Source: Flabesymbios commensalis (Eukaryota; Annelida; Polychaeta; Terebellida; Flabelligeridae). From it: 64,000 nt of DNA. The notes beneath the pieces are model-generated. The model was given only the letters and a program-made list of their open reading frames with translations, was not told the origin of the DNA and ran no database searches. The position numbers and the translations under genes were made by a program. Positions 22,712 to 33,565 of the stretch are shown here, piece by piece (position 1 is the first letter of the stretch; the number at the start of each line of letters is the position of its first letter). The stretch lies in the NCBI GenBank assembly GCA_964017125.1, contig OZ024914.1:30873149-30937148 (forward strand). The letters run 5' to 3'.

Positions 22712-25593
22712 CTGTAAAAGCCCATAAAATTTCACCATGAAATATTTATCAGAAACAACAATTCAGTTAAAAAACTATAAAATTACTAGTATATATTTAA
22801 TTTAAATAACAATTTAGTACTAGTATATTAGTATAAACAATATATCTGTGTAAATTTTGGGCATGTAGAAACACAGTAGCACTTGGGAGAGAAACATTTC
22901 ATTTAACATATATGATGTAAAGTCTGTTAAAGTTTAATGATACATGTACACATGGATGATATTGTACTTGTAGTGAAAAACAAATATTACTTAAAACAGG
23001 TTCAAGGGGTGTCACAGTGACAGGTGGATGTATGTTTGTTTTATATAGAAGGCATGCAACAGCTCTCCTATTTTGCTTTAAAATACACATTTTAATGCAT
23101 CTAAATTTACAAACAAAGTAACCACAGTGACTCTATGCGCCCAATAAAACATTTTAAAAGATGGATGCTTGCTAGTTGCATAACATTGGAACCGTGCAAA
23201 AGAGGGCTTATATTAAACTAAGTGCCTCAGTTGACATTGTTTACCTTTCAAACTCATGGAGAAGACTGTGACTGTTTGTGTCTGTGTTGAAAGGTAAACA
23301 CTGTTAACAAGATATTTAAATGTTGATTTTATTGGGTGCATAGTCACTGTGCTAACTTGTTTGTAAATTCAGATGTATTAATAAGTGTAATTCAAAGCAA
23401 TAGAGGCAAGATGTTGCTGTCTTTAGATATATATTTATACAAACACCCACATGCTGTCATACCACTAGGCTTGGATCTTGGGGCCCGTGCTTTCTTTCTT
23501 AGTAGTGATAGAAATAAATTTTATTGATTATGCAGTTTAATCTTTTAATTATCACAAGGGTGTATACATGCTAAAGCACCAACCTTTTGATGGGATGTTA
23601 TTGTTTCATCTTGAGACAAGCCACCACCATAAAAGTTTAACCACTTGGAATTGGCTTCAGAAGTTTTAAGAGCAACATCACCACATGTTGTTTCTTTATC
23701 TATTTTGCCCGTTGAAGGATCAATATCATCAAAATCTGTGTGTTTGGTTTCTGAAGTGTTTGTTTGTGGGTGTGATACCTCACTTGATGAAAAACATTTA
23801 AAAGAAACATGAAACATTAGAGGCTCACAAAAATCAAACTGTTCTGCTAGTTCTGAAGACCAATCGTCTGTGCCACTATGAGTTGTATCATCCCAATCAC
23901 TATCGGAATCTGATTCGAACTCAGAAGCACTTACTAGAAATGAGATCTTTGAGGTTCCACATTGAGGTGGGGAGGAGCCAACACCCACAACCACCGCAGC
24001 AGTTCGACTTGATGGAGATATAGAAGTGGGACCACAGCGAGAGGTTTCCACAGTAAAGTTGATCGTTTTTCTGGGTACAGATTTTTCATTATCAAGTACA
24101 TGAACATTGACCTCATGTGTAGTGTCTCTTTGCTGCTTAAGTCTGCGACGCTTCTGTGCAGATGGTCGACTTTTTTTCTTTTTCTTTTTATCACATTTGG
24201 TAAATTGTGGTGGGGGCGTAGATTTTTCATAACTAACATGGTTAATTGAACAGTTATTCAAAATACTATTGGGAGGAGATACAGACACATCATTATCTGT
24301 AGTTTTCTCATTTGGTTGTTTTCCTGTTACTTCGAGCCTCTTCACAATGAAACTAAAAGAATCAAGCTTGTTAGCTAAATCAGAGATAGTTTGTTCTGAT
24401 ATGGTGTCTTTTTGTTTGATACACTCTTCTATTTCACCTTTATTTTCACAGCTAGCAGAATCTAGGGAACAAACTGTGTCTGGCGTATCTGGCAATTCTT
24501 TCATGACAGAATCTGGAGACACGGACACCGATGCCATTGACAAATTATCCATCTCACCAGACATTGCATTATGTGTAATAAACATATCACTTGATGATGC
24601 ATCAACTTTTGTTGTTTTCATAAGATTTGAATCTACATCTACAGTGCTGGTAAAGTCAGCAGTTTTAGGGTTATTAGTTACTGCAGAAAACACACTGTCT
24701 TTATCTTTAACATTAATATGCTTTGCTTTCTTATTTTTCCTTTTACTGCTGGAATGCTTCCCACGTTTTGAGCTGGGTTTATGGGAATTATGCACCCCGG
24801 GTGAATAATTGAAGGCACTATTGTAAGGAGAAGAGTAATTTACGTTTGGATGAGTCATTTGGCGTTGTTGATGTCCATAACCATGGGCTCCCACAGAAGG
24901 ATATGGCACTGAATAATAATCCATTGGTTGAGGGTGGGACTGATAATACAAATTATTTTGTTGCAAGGCTGCCGCACAAGACCATGGGACAGTTCCAACT
25001 GAACTTTTCACTGAAGGAAAATATGAAGGTGGTTGAAATCTTGAAGCGCCTGAATTGTACATATTATAATTTGCCTGTTGCACAAAATTTCCTGGAAGAC
25101 TTCCCGATTGTGGATATAAACGTGACAGATTCATTTGGGTCTGCGGTAGTCTAGCCATAGGCATAGGGGTTTTACCAGTCCATCCATTCATGTTTGACTG
25201 AGTTACAGATTGCACTGGAAAAATAGTGTTTATCCAATTATTCTCTGTTGCGTTTTTATGTATATTTTTCAATGTTTCCTCAGAGCTCGTCATACAAGAA
25301 AAATCATCCGATGCTGTTGATGCAGTTTGCCCGGTACTGTCAAGTCTGAGAAAATTTGGTTTAGCGTTATTTTGACTATGAAGGAGTTGGTTTATCTTTG
25401 ATAAATTCGATGGACCCCCTTCCAAATCAGGCGTACCATGAGCACTGTCTGTATGTTTATAACGTCTGACAGTGTCACATAATCCATTACCACTGGCACT
25501 GGTGTATCCAGAATTCTTAACACTGAATGGCGCTGAAAAAGGCCATCGACCCTTCAAGTTCAAGTGGTCCTTGTCAAACAGCCCCATCGGCAT
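22496..25593 (-). CDS. PPP1R15: PPP1R15 (GADD34/CReP-like) eIF2alpha phosphatase regulatory subunit
   Basis: Two coding exons, 23584-25593 and 22496-22711, join in phase 0 to give about 741 residues. PPP1R15 proteins recruit PP1 to dephosphorylate eIF2alpha and end the integrated stress response. The C-terminal exon carries the signature: KVKF (PP1-docking RVxF, residues 670-673, K from exon 1 and VKF from exon 2), then RLGPWQGYAVDRCRFRRR and a conserved E..VGHHFTPLHR stretch. Upstream, a DFCEPLMFHVSF segment after a WSSEL patch resembles the PYNPLNF region of vertebrate family members. The rest is low-complexity: Tyr/Pro/Gln-rich residues 170-265, basic patches near 276-291 and 468-489, and an acidic SDSDSDWDD near 560-569. 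I chose ATG 25593 because the upstream continuation of the frame has only a GTG (25626) and then a stop. Downstream 3' UTR was not delimited. The name is given at family level, since invertebrates usually have one copy. Confidence 0.88.
22712..23583 (-). other. PPP1R15 intron with hairpin element
   Basis: The 872-bp intron separates the two halves of the PP1-docking motif. It is AT-rich and contains a hairpin element at about 23088-23395; I see no coding potential in it. Confidence 0.7.
23088..23395. mobile_element. Hairpin (MITE-like) element in PPP1R15 intron
   Basis: The outer arms 23093-23155 and about 23325-23395 are imperfect inverted copies; both contain CAGTGACT, TTTACAAACAA and CCCAATAAAA. 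A second inner inverted repeat has GTTTACCTTTCAA near 23241 and its complement near 23288. There is no coding capacity. Confidence 0.75.
23584..25593 (-). CDS. PPP1R15: PPP1R15 exon 1 (long N-terminal exon)
   Basis: 670 codons from ATG 25593 to AAG at 23584-23586, followed by donor GTTGGT, which is weaker than a GTAAGT-type donor. If unspliced, the frame runs only 12 more codons to a stop (23545). The join to 22711 is preferred because it rebuilds KVKF and the conserved GPW domain in frame. Confidence 0.85.
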
Positions 25594-25648
25594 TTTATTA
25601 TCCGTGTGTTGTGTGACAACTGTCACACTTGAAAAGTGTAAAATTAAT

Positions 25649-25981
25649 TTACAAAGTCTGCTGATTGTTCACAAGCCAACAATTGTCACAATGTAATCCA
25701 TGCTGTGGCAGCTTTAAACAATATAAATCATTCCAACAACAATGACAAGGCTGGTCTCTAAAAATGCGGGCTGCATTGATCCCCTGTGTGAAACAACGTG
25801 ACGGTCTCTGTCGGAATAGAGCGGGCTTGGCGCCAGCTTCAGAATGCGCAATATTTTCAGCAGGTTTGCCACCGTTGGCTTCAAAAATACCATAAGGCTT
25901 GCCTACTGGCCACATGTAATTCACAACTGTATTACTGCTTAGGTACGTATTATCTTCTTTTTCTATCGGATACATTTTCAT
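25649..25981 (-). CDS. Possible upstream ORF in the PPP1R15 leader
   Basis: A 110-codon open frame starting at a true ATG and ending 55 bases before the PPP1R15 start codon. The product resembles nothing I recognise and is cysteine-rich near its end. Vertebrate and fly GADD34 mRNAs carry upstream ORFs that permit translation when eIF2alpha is phosphorylated; if this gene's transcription start lies above 25981, this ORF would sit in the leader. It could equally be chance or part of an unmapped 5' exon. Confidence 0.3.
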   Translation of the reverse strand: MKMYPIEKEDNTYLSSNTVVNYMWPVGKPYGIFEANGGKPAENIAHSEAGAKPALFRQRPSRCFTQGINAARIFRDQPCHCCWNDLYCLKLPQHGLHCDNCWLVNNQQTL

Positions 25982-25993
25982 ACTTTATTTACC

Positions 25994-26572
25994 TCTTTAA
26001 TCAATATAATAACCTCATTCTTCGTTGTAGCATGTTTATAAATGTATTTTCTGTCAACGTGAATCAGGGAAATGGTCATCTCACTCATAATAGATGTTAC
26101 GCTTCCGCGAAAAAACATAACTCGTTTACTCATAAGGTACAATATTTTATAAAATTGCTAATAACAGCAGTAAATACTAATGATTTAAGTAGGGTAATAT
26201 GTTATTCTAAGAATTACCCCTGGAAACTGCATATTTAATTGATATTGGAGAAATCAGATGCGCTCAATAATCGTGCTATAATATAATATATATAAACCAT
26301 GTCATAGTTTATGACCCGTAAATATTGCATCAGATACACTATCTGTGAAATATAGCACATTCGCGACAAATAGCTTCATTTTAATTCACTAAACATCTTA
26401 TAAAGTAGTTAATATAATACCTAATATTTCAATAAATTATCAGGAAACGCCAAGTATGGTGTCGTTTTGATAAATGTCACCGATATATAAAATTTGACCT
26501 GACCTATTTAAGAGAGGGGGATTAGTTTCCAGGAAATACCTCAGCGTATAATGACGTAGCTATTCGTACTCA
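25994..26572. other. Likely PPP1R15 upstream region
   Basis: AT-rich, with no repeat or frame that I trust. A 146-codon plus-strand frame (25798-26238) overlaps it but resembles nothing. Confidence 0.4.
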
Positions 26573-26613
26573 CACGTGCCCGCAGTCACGTGCTCATAAT
26601 TATAATGACGTCA
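26573..26613. promoter_or_regulatory. E-box pair and perfect CRE upstream of PPP1R15
   Basis: CACGTG occurs at 26573-26578 and 26587-26592, and the CREB/ATF palindrome TGACGTCA at 26606-26613, about 1.0 kb 5' of the PPP1R15 start codon. Mammalian GADD34 is induced by ATF4 and has CRE-type promoter sites, so the position is suggestive. Whether the promoter is here is inference. Confidence 0.5.
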
Positions 26614-26636
26614 TTATTTGGGACATGCATATGGAA

Positions 26637-26842
26637 AATTTTTCTTGTATGACGAGCTCTGAAGAAACATTAAAAAATATACATAAAAACGCAACAGAGA
26701 ATAATTGGATAAACACTATTTTTCCAGTGCAATCTGTAACTCAGTCAAACATGAATTGATGGACTGGTAAAACCCCTATGCCTATGGCTAGACAACCGCA
26801 GACCCAAATGAATCTGTTACGTTTATATCCACAATCGGAAAT
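26637..26842 (+). pseudogene. Inverted, broken partial copy of PPP1R15 exon 1
   Basis: This plus-strand stretch nearly repeats the coding sequence for residues about 98-164 of the minus-strand gene (SCMTSSEETLKNIHKNATE through RLYPQS). It has an in-frame TGA where the gene has Gly (after SNMN) and at least two missense changes (L to Q, S to L), then diverges. No other exon is included. It lies just outside the CRE/E-box cluster in the opposite orientation, so it is a local inverted duplication rather than a functional gene. Confidence 0.88.
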
Positions 26843-27318
26843 TTCATATCACTACAAAATTTATTCCAGATGAAAACATGAATCTGGTCGAAATTAAAAA
26901 ATACTTATGTTCTCACTTTGGGGTAAACGGGTTTTAGAAATTGTTTTTAACCTAATGTGAATGTGCTGATTTCAAAAATGCTGCATGCCAAGCTCGATTT
27001 CGACCCTTTGACCCCTAAAATCCCAAAACAAAATAGAGTCTAGTCAATAAAAATAGCTGATTTACAGATACAATCTACAATTGTTATTGGTACAAATCAC
27101 AAATGTGACAATAAAACTCACAGAACCATTTGAGCGTAGCAAATAAAGATAGGCCTACTATATTCAATTTTGAAAATAATTCAACCCTTTAGTCCTTGAA
27201 ATTACTGATAATAATATTATATTTAGTTTTCTGTTGATAGATGCATTTTGGGATGAAAATGTCTCGATGTAGGTTTCAAAGTGACTCAAATAGGCCTAAT
27301 GATTTAAAGATTTACTCG

Positions 27319-29061
27319 CATATGGGCAAAGCCCGCCACTTCAAGAATCATGTGACCCCAGCAGTGTTCTCGTTTGTAGTGACCTCCACTTTTGTTTAAA
27401 TAGTTTTATCATTTCATTCATGCATAGACCTTTCAGAAAATGTATGATTATCCATAGCCTAGACAAGAAAAAATGTGCTTTTGACCACTGGAATGCCATA
27501 AAAATGACATTTTTGGCATGTCGCCAGCCTTAATTTTCGTCTTAGACTGTTCATGAGTGGGTACAATTTTTGGAAGATAAATTGTTTAAATTTGACGAAC
27601 ATATAGTAGTGATTGTATTAAGAAAGAGAATTCCCAGAAGTAGAATATTGTCCCTTGCAAAATTGAACTTATGTTCATGTCGCCACAAAATAAAAGAATA
27701 CGTTACATTTCAGTTGGTTAGTTGTTTTTATCTGCCAAAAATTCTAAGATCAACTAAAGTCCCTTTCTGTTTGATGAATATGTTGTCTAACGTAAGTATG
27801 TAAGAAAACATAAAAAAAATTAGGTGATACTAACAGTGCCACTCTTGCAATAATCAATAGAAACAAGCAGACGCTATTTATTTTTTTAGAAAACAGAATA
27901 CGTTACATGGACTCTGAAGATATAGTGATATGCACACTTAACAATAAATGACCCTTTAGTTACTCACTAGGTATGTCTTCAAGTAGCAAGTAAAAATTTA
28001 GCCTGGTCACTGAACCCAGCTTTACAATTGTGCAAAAAGAAAAGAAAATAGAATACGTTACACAAAATACGTTACATTTTGTAACGTATTTTGGTAACGT
28101 ATTTTGGTAACTTATTTTGCTCTTCACTAAACAATGTTGTAATAGTGCATTCTGTTTCGTATCAAAAGTAAAAAGCACTCACACGTACTTTGCATAATAC
28201 AACTATTTACTGGATATAGTGACTTTTAATATCATTACATTATCATAACATGAATTTTGTTAGTTATGTAACGTATTTTGTTAACGTATTTTGCATTTTT
28301 ATTTGAAATATTTAACCAACAGCCACGAAATGACAGAAACTCAGTATATATCGTTATAAAATAATCGAAAATATGCTTAGACAAAGAAAAACCTCAATTA
28401 TTCTATGTGACAGTGTGTGATAACTTCCATTATACACACAAATACAGAATACGTTACTTTTAATTCTGATAATGATTTTGCGCCTGTTCAAGTATACTGT
28501 AATTGTTGATATAATAAGTATGTTAACAATGACACACATAATTTATTTGATTGCCTAGGTTTATTTTAAACAATATTGAATGGTTATTGAACATGTACAC
28601 ACTACTGTTCTTACTAGGAAAAAAATAAAATAAAAAACACAAACATTTTGAAAAACCTTTATATCTCATATACTGCAATGTATCAAGACCATTTTATAAA
28701 CCTTTATATCTCATATACTGCAATGTATCAAGACCATTTACACTAAACAACATCGAAATTACATTAATATATTTTATTTTGCATGTTTTTATTTTGTATA
28801 GTATTTGTACAAAAATGCTCAATACATATCAGATATTTTGAGAAATGTTTAAACTATAAAAAAATGTAACGTATTCTGTGTGTGTTTTTGGTGCTTTTAA
28901 TTGTTAATTAAAAAAAATGATTAAAATTGATGTTTTAGACTTGGTATCTCATTTTTTTTCTCTATTTTAAAATAAAGTTGCAAAAACAGATCGAGTGAGA
29001 AGTTGATTTTTTAATAATAGCTTGTGGAAAAGTCTTGAAGTGGCGGGCTTTGCCCATATAT
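27319..29061. mobile_element. TIR element rich in AATACGTTAC motifs
   Basis: ATATGGGCAAAGCCCGCC plus ACTTCAAGA at 27319-27346 is inverted at 29033-29061. About ten AATACGTTAC/GTAACGTATT decamers lie between them (27697, 27897, 28052, 28066, 28081, 28094, 28268, 28281, 28448, 28866). No transposase frame was recognised, so it is probably non-autonomous. Confidence 0.7.
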
Positions 29062-30011
29062 ATAAATTGATATAACCCTTTAACCCTGAAAGTAACAAAC
29101 AAACAAACAAATAAACAAAAAGTGAAAAAAAACTAGGGCCTACAATAGGCCTATGTGAAATTGTGGATAAAACTGGGCCAGGAGAACCCCCTGAGGATGG
29201 TGAGATGATTGAAATGACACTGTCCTCCAGACACAGGATTCGAAATTCGAGCCCTGGCGGTCTGAGGCCGAGCACGCAAAATGAGGATTGCCTAGGTTTA
29301 TTTTAAACAATATTGAATGGTTATTGAACATGTACACACTACTGTTCTTACTAGGAAAAAAATAAAATAAAAAACACAAATATTTTGAAAAACCTTTATA
29401 TCTCATATACTGCAATGTATCAAGACCATTTTATAAACCTTTATATCTCATATACTGCAATGTATCAAGACCATTTACACTAAACAACATTGAAATTACA
29501 TTAATATATATTATTTTGCATGTTTTTATTTTGTATAGTATTTGTACAAAAATGCTCAATACATATCAGATATTTTGAGAAATGTTTAAACTATAAAAAA
29601 ATGTAACGTATTCTGTGTGTGTTTTTGGTGCTTTTAATTGTTAATTAAAATAAATGATTAAAATTGATGTTTTAGACTTGGTATCTCATTTTTTTTCTCT
29701 ATTTTAAAATAAAGTTGCAAAAACAGATCGAGTGAGAAGTTGATTTTTTAATAATAGCTTGTGGAAAAGTCTTGAAGTGGCGGGCTTTGCCCATATATAT
29801 AAATTGATATAACCCTTTAACCCTGAAACTAACAAACAAACAAACAAACAAAAAGTGAAAAAAAACTAGGGCCTACAATAGGCCTATGTGAAATTGTGGA
29901 TAAAACTGGGCCAGGAGAACCCCCTGAGAATAGTGAGATGATTGAGATGACACTGTCCTCCAGACACAGGATTCGGAATTCGAGCCCTGGCGGTCTGAGG
30001 CCGAGCACGCT
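28550..30011. repeat. Tandem duplication, two units of about 737 bp
   Basis: TTGCCTAGGTTTATTTTAAAC starts at 28551 and 29288 (one base trimmed here as needed), and the units match nearly throughout. Each includes the right end of the AATACGTTAC element, two copies of a roughly 47-bp CCTTTATATCTCATATACTG block, and a SINE start. In unit 1 the SINE stops at GCCGAGCACGC; in unit 2 it continues to its end. Confidence 0.9.
29171..29277 (-). mobile_element. Truncated dimeric SINE (duplication unit 1)
   Basis: Only the CTGGCCCAGTTTT tail and one tRNA-like module with its B box remain; the cut coincides with the duplication junction. Confidence 0.75.
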
Positions 30012-30168
30012 ACCTCTCGGTCACGGAGGCTCCCCACAATACTGACTTTCACACGTGAACGGGGAAGAAACATTTTTGTTTCTTTCAAACCGCCGAGACC
30101 GGGAACCGAACCCCGAACTCTGGCGTCAAAGGCAGCGGTGCTAGCCACTACCCTAGGGCCCCCGCCCT
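29903..30168 (-). mobile_element. Dimeric tRNA-derived SINE, full copy
   Basis: It has both tRNA-like modules, with B boxes GGTTCGGTTCCCGG and, in the second, a diverged AATTCGAATCC, plus the tail. It ends GGGCGGGGGCCCTAGGG on the minus strand. It is about 265 bp and continues from duplication unit 2. Confidence 0.85.
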
Positions 30169-30269
30169 TTTGTGGTAATGCATCTGTGCTTAGTGCGGGT
30201 GGATCATCACGATTTGCTGCCACCCTCATGTGCAGCATGGCAACGTCCGTTCTAATGAGTGAGGCTGTC

Positions 30270-32470
30270 ATAGGCCAAGAGTATTAGGTTTCGTACCTGA
30301 ACGATTTCATAACAAGCAAAAAAATTCAGGAAATGTTCAGAAAACGATCCCCTACAACATACCAAAAGTCCCCAAAAATCCACCCTGAACTCTTTGATAA
30401 ATTTAAGATGGCGTCCAAGATGGCCGCCAATTTTACATGTTGTCATATCTTGGGTTTGAATCATCATAAAATGTCAGTCTAAATATATGTATAGGGGAGG
30501 TAAGGAATTCGATTTCAACAATATTTCGGCATTAAAATAATATTTTTAGTGATTTTTTTACATATATCCTGCCCTACATATAGGCCCTATGAACTTATAT
30601 TTTTGGTGCCATAGGCCTAATGTATTTGCAAGGTCTCATGCAATTAGCAAAATCATAAACGTACATAGGAACAAGTGAAATATCTTTTTGTTGTGTAATT
30701 TTGACTGAAATATCCATTTCTTGTATTACTTTCATGATTTAAGGTCATCTTCAATGTCAAAAGGTTAAATTTAAGATCAAGTAATCAAAAATAAGATTTA
30801 TACCAAATAAAACTAGGAGCATGACTGTAGTAACTGATTGTCATGGGATTTCAACTGGAAAATCCATTTATGGTATTATGTTTGTGATTCAAGGTGACCT
30901 TTCTGAAAAATATTATTTTTAATAAATACAAATAGCAGCAAGTGTAATGCTTGTTTTTTTATATGTGATTTTGAATAGAGAATCCATTGGTGGTGATTCA
31001 AGGACATCTTAAATATCCAAAAGTAAATTCCAATTTCAAAATTTAGGAAGTATGATTTTTGATGATTAAAGGTCATCTTGAATGTCGAGTCGTAAATTTG
31101 AACCAATGTAATATCTTGTTTTAATTTGATTTTGACTAGAAAATAAACGCCCTCCCATCCCTTTGATGTTTTAATGTCGCCCTTTAACGCACCCGATCTC
31201 TCTTCAAAAATAACGCATCTGCGTCAGTCTTTACCGCTTCCTCGTCGCCCTTTAGTGCCTCTCCACCACCTTTTAACACACCCAGTCAAACTTTAACGTC
31301 TATTCTTCGGCATTTACCGCCTCCACATTGCCCGTTAACACCTCTTCACCGCCTTTTAGCGCTTCCCCATCTGTTATCCCTTATAATTTCTCTTTAAAAA
31401 TGACCATTTTAAAAGTTTACTGGATTTGTTTCACCTGCAGCAATACAAGTATAGCAAAACATTAAGCATTAGAAACCTACAAGAATTAAATTATCTAGTC
31501 AAAATCACACCTTAACGAGGTATTATGAGTGCTCCAATTTGTAGCATATGGATGTATATGTTCTCCACCTCCTCCCCGAAAATTTAAAGGCGGGGGTGGG
31601 GGGGGGGGGGGGTTGGTAAATCAAGGGTTCCTTTTTATGACAGTGATATTCGACCTTGTGACATGTATGATCTAGAATGTATATTTTTGAAAAGGGCGAG
31701 CAGTTCTTTTAGAAAAAAAACATTAAATTAATTTCCTACATTATGAGCCAAAACTGCTTTTTTGATCGTTCAAATTACATTAATAAATGACGGAATAACT
31801 GCTGTATGTCCAAGAACTTTGTCTAAGTTTTACCTACATATATATAGACACATGTAGCTTGTAGTATGGTTATAATTCGGACATCAGGACAATGTACCAG
31901 TGAATTTTACCACACTTGATACATTTGAGTAGACATAAAACAACAGTCATACACTATAAATTACTCATATCAATTTCCTTCTTTTTGGGTCATTGGCTGC
32001 CATGTTGGATTTAACACCTTTCTGTTAGTCAGATTTAGATTTTTTTCCTGCTATTAAGAACATCCCACAGGTGACAAAACCACTGGAAAAACTTCGGTTA
32101 GATTTTTTTTGGGGTACGAGTGGTTGTTTGCATAAATCGACAGATGTTGTTGATTTTGTTTAATGTAAGCAATGATTAACTATTCATCTAATTAATATAA
32201 TGTCAAAATCGAGCTCCTCGCCTCCAAAAAAACATATATTTAGACTCTTTATTTACATTTCTATGATGATTTAAACGCGAGATATGACAAATAGTGAAAT
32301 TGACGGTCATCTTGGACGCCATCTTGAATTTCTCAAAAGGCTAAGGGTGGATTCCTAGGGACTTTTAGTATGATGTAGGGTATAGTTTTCTGAACATTTT
32401 CTGAAATTTTCAGCTTGCTACGAATTTGTTCCAGCTTTCACTCATATATACCCTAATACTCTTGGCCTAT
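30270..32470. mobile_element. TIR element of about 2.2 kb with ATGGCGTCC/ATGGCCGCC arms
   Basis: The terminal arms 30270-30497 and 32238-32470 are inverted imperfect copies starting ATAGGCCAAGAGTATTAGG and including AAGATGGCGTCCAAGATGGC. The interior (30.5-32.2 kb) has repeated GATTTTGACTAGAAAAT-type blocks, a degenerate CGCC(C/T)TTTA(A/G)CGCCTC array (31150-31385), and a G run (31595-31613). No transposase was recognised. Confidence 0.75.
31150..31385. repeat. Degenerate CGCCTTTAACGCCTC array
   Basis: Eight or more spaced variants such as CGCCCTTTAACGCACC, CGCCCTTTAGTGCCTC and CGCCTTTTAGCGCTTCC occur every 20-45 bases. Confidence 0.65.
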
Positions 32471-33457
32471 CATAACAAAGTTATCATTGACCAATGACGC
32501 TAAATGAAACAACGCACTTGATTATTATCTATCTGAAAACTGTACAATATTTAAAAGACTGTGAGAAAATAATTATATTGATAGTTTAATCTGTGGAATA
32601 GGGACGAAATAAGTACATCCTAAGTGAAAACGACCAAGTGCAGTATTCTTCCCGACCAATTGAAGAATGATTCAGCGTGCCACATGATGAGATCAGCCAA
32701 CCACCGCTGTCATTCAGTTGTAATTTAAAACAGGGGTAGAATATCAGATTTGAGCCGGCTATTCTATATCCTTTCAAAGCTTTACAATAGTAAGCACATT
32801 GAAAAAAATGATTGTACTGCGACTAATCACATTATCCCCATGGTCACTAATATTATAATTTAGAAATAATGCTGATCTCACGAGTTCGTTCGAATAAAAT
32901 GTTTCCATAAATGCTCAGCTGTCAGGTGAACAATGAAAATGCATTTGTTATATGGCTTTTTATTACCCTTGTAATATTTTCCATATCTATTCGATAATTG
33001 TTCATTGAGATATGCTTTATTAAAGGTTCCCACATTGAAGTCTATTCTCGTATAGAGTTTCCAAAACATGACTTTCAGTTTAATTATGATACAAAATGCC
33101 GTGTATACGTGGCCATACTGCATCATTCAGGACTCTCATATAAGATGTTTTAATGATTGTATGGCCGAATGATATTCAAACTGTCGCCATTTGAATTTTG
33201 TGTAAACACGCCATATGCTAATTTTGGTCACGTGAAGGTGGCGTACGCAAACCGTGAGAGTCTGACAAAGTTCAGTTGTAAACACACCAACCACTTCATG
33301 CTGTCACCAGCGCCACACCCACGAGCCTGTAGGGGGAGATAGGGGGAGATCGCCTTTCTCACGCTTGATAGTTTGCCAGCTTAGACCCGCCGCGTGCAGC
33401 TATCATGTGGGCAGCTGTATGGTGGTAATGTGTATGAAAAATACGCGCCAATACACA
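32471..33457. other. Non-coding stretch
   Basis: No exon or repeat recognised. Confidence 0.4.
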
Positions 33458-33565
33458 CCCAGCAAACACGAGGCATTCACCCAATTCTGTTTCAATGTTG
33501 GTCTACCGTCTTCGACGCTGGCCCAACATTAAAACAGCATCGGGTGAATTCCTCGTGTTGTTGGG
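33458..33565. mobile_element. Palindromic family A copy, CGAGGCATTCACCC subfamily
   Basis: CCCAGCAAACACGAGGCATT and CGGGTGAATTCCTCGTGTTG are inverted ends, centre TCTACCGTCTTCGACGCTGG. About 108 bp. Confidence 0.9.

Noticed and set aside
24269-24808. 179-codon plus-strand frame opposite PPP1R15
   Set aside because: It lies wholly antisense to a well-supported coding exon and has no recognisable product.
25798-26238. 146-codon plus-strand frame upstream of PPP1R15
   Set aside because: No recognisable domain, no splice context, and it overlaps the likely leader on the other strand.
27570-27803. 77-codon plus-strand frame
   Set aside because: It lies in the AATACGTTAC element, is AT-biased, and has no domain.
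29873-30271. 132-codon minus-strand frame
   Set aside because: It reads through a tRNA-derived SINE; the similar frame at 28967-29275 is the SINE's truncated duplicate.
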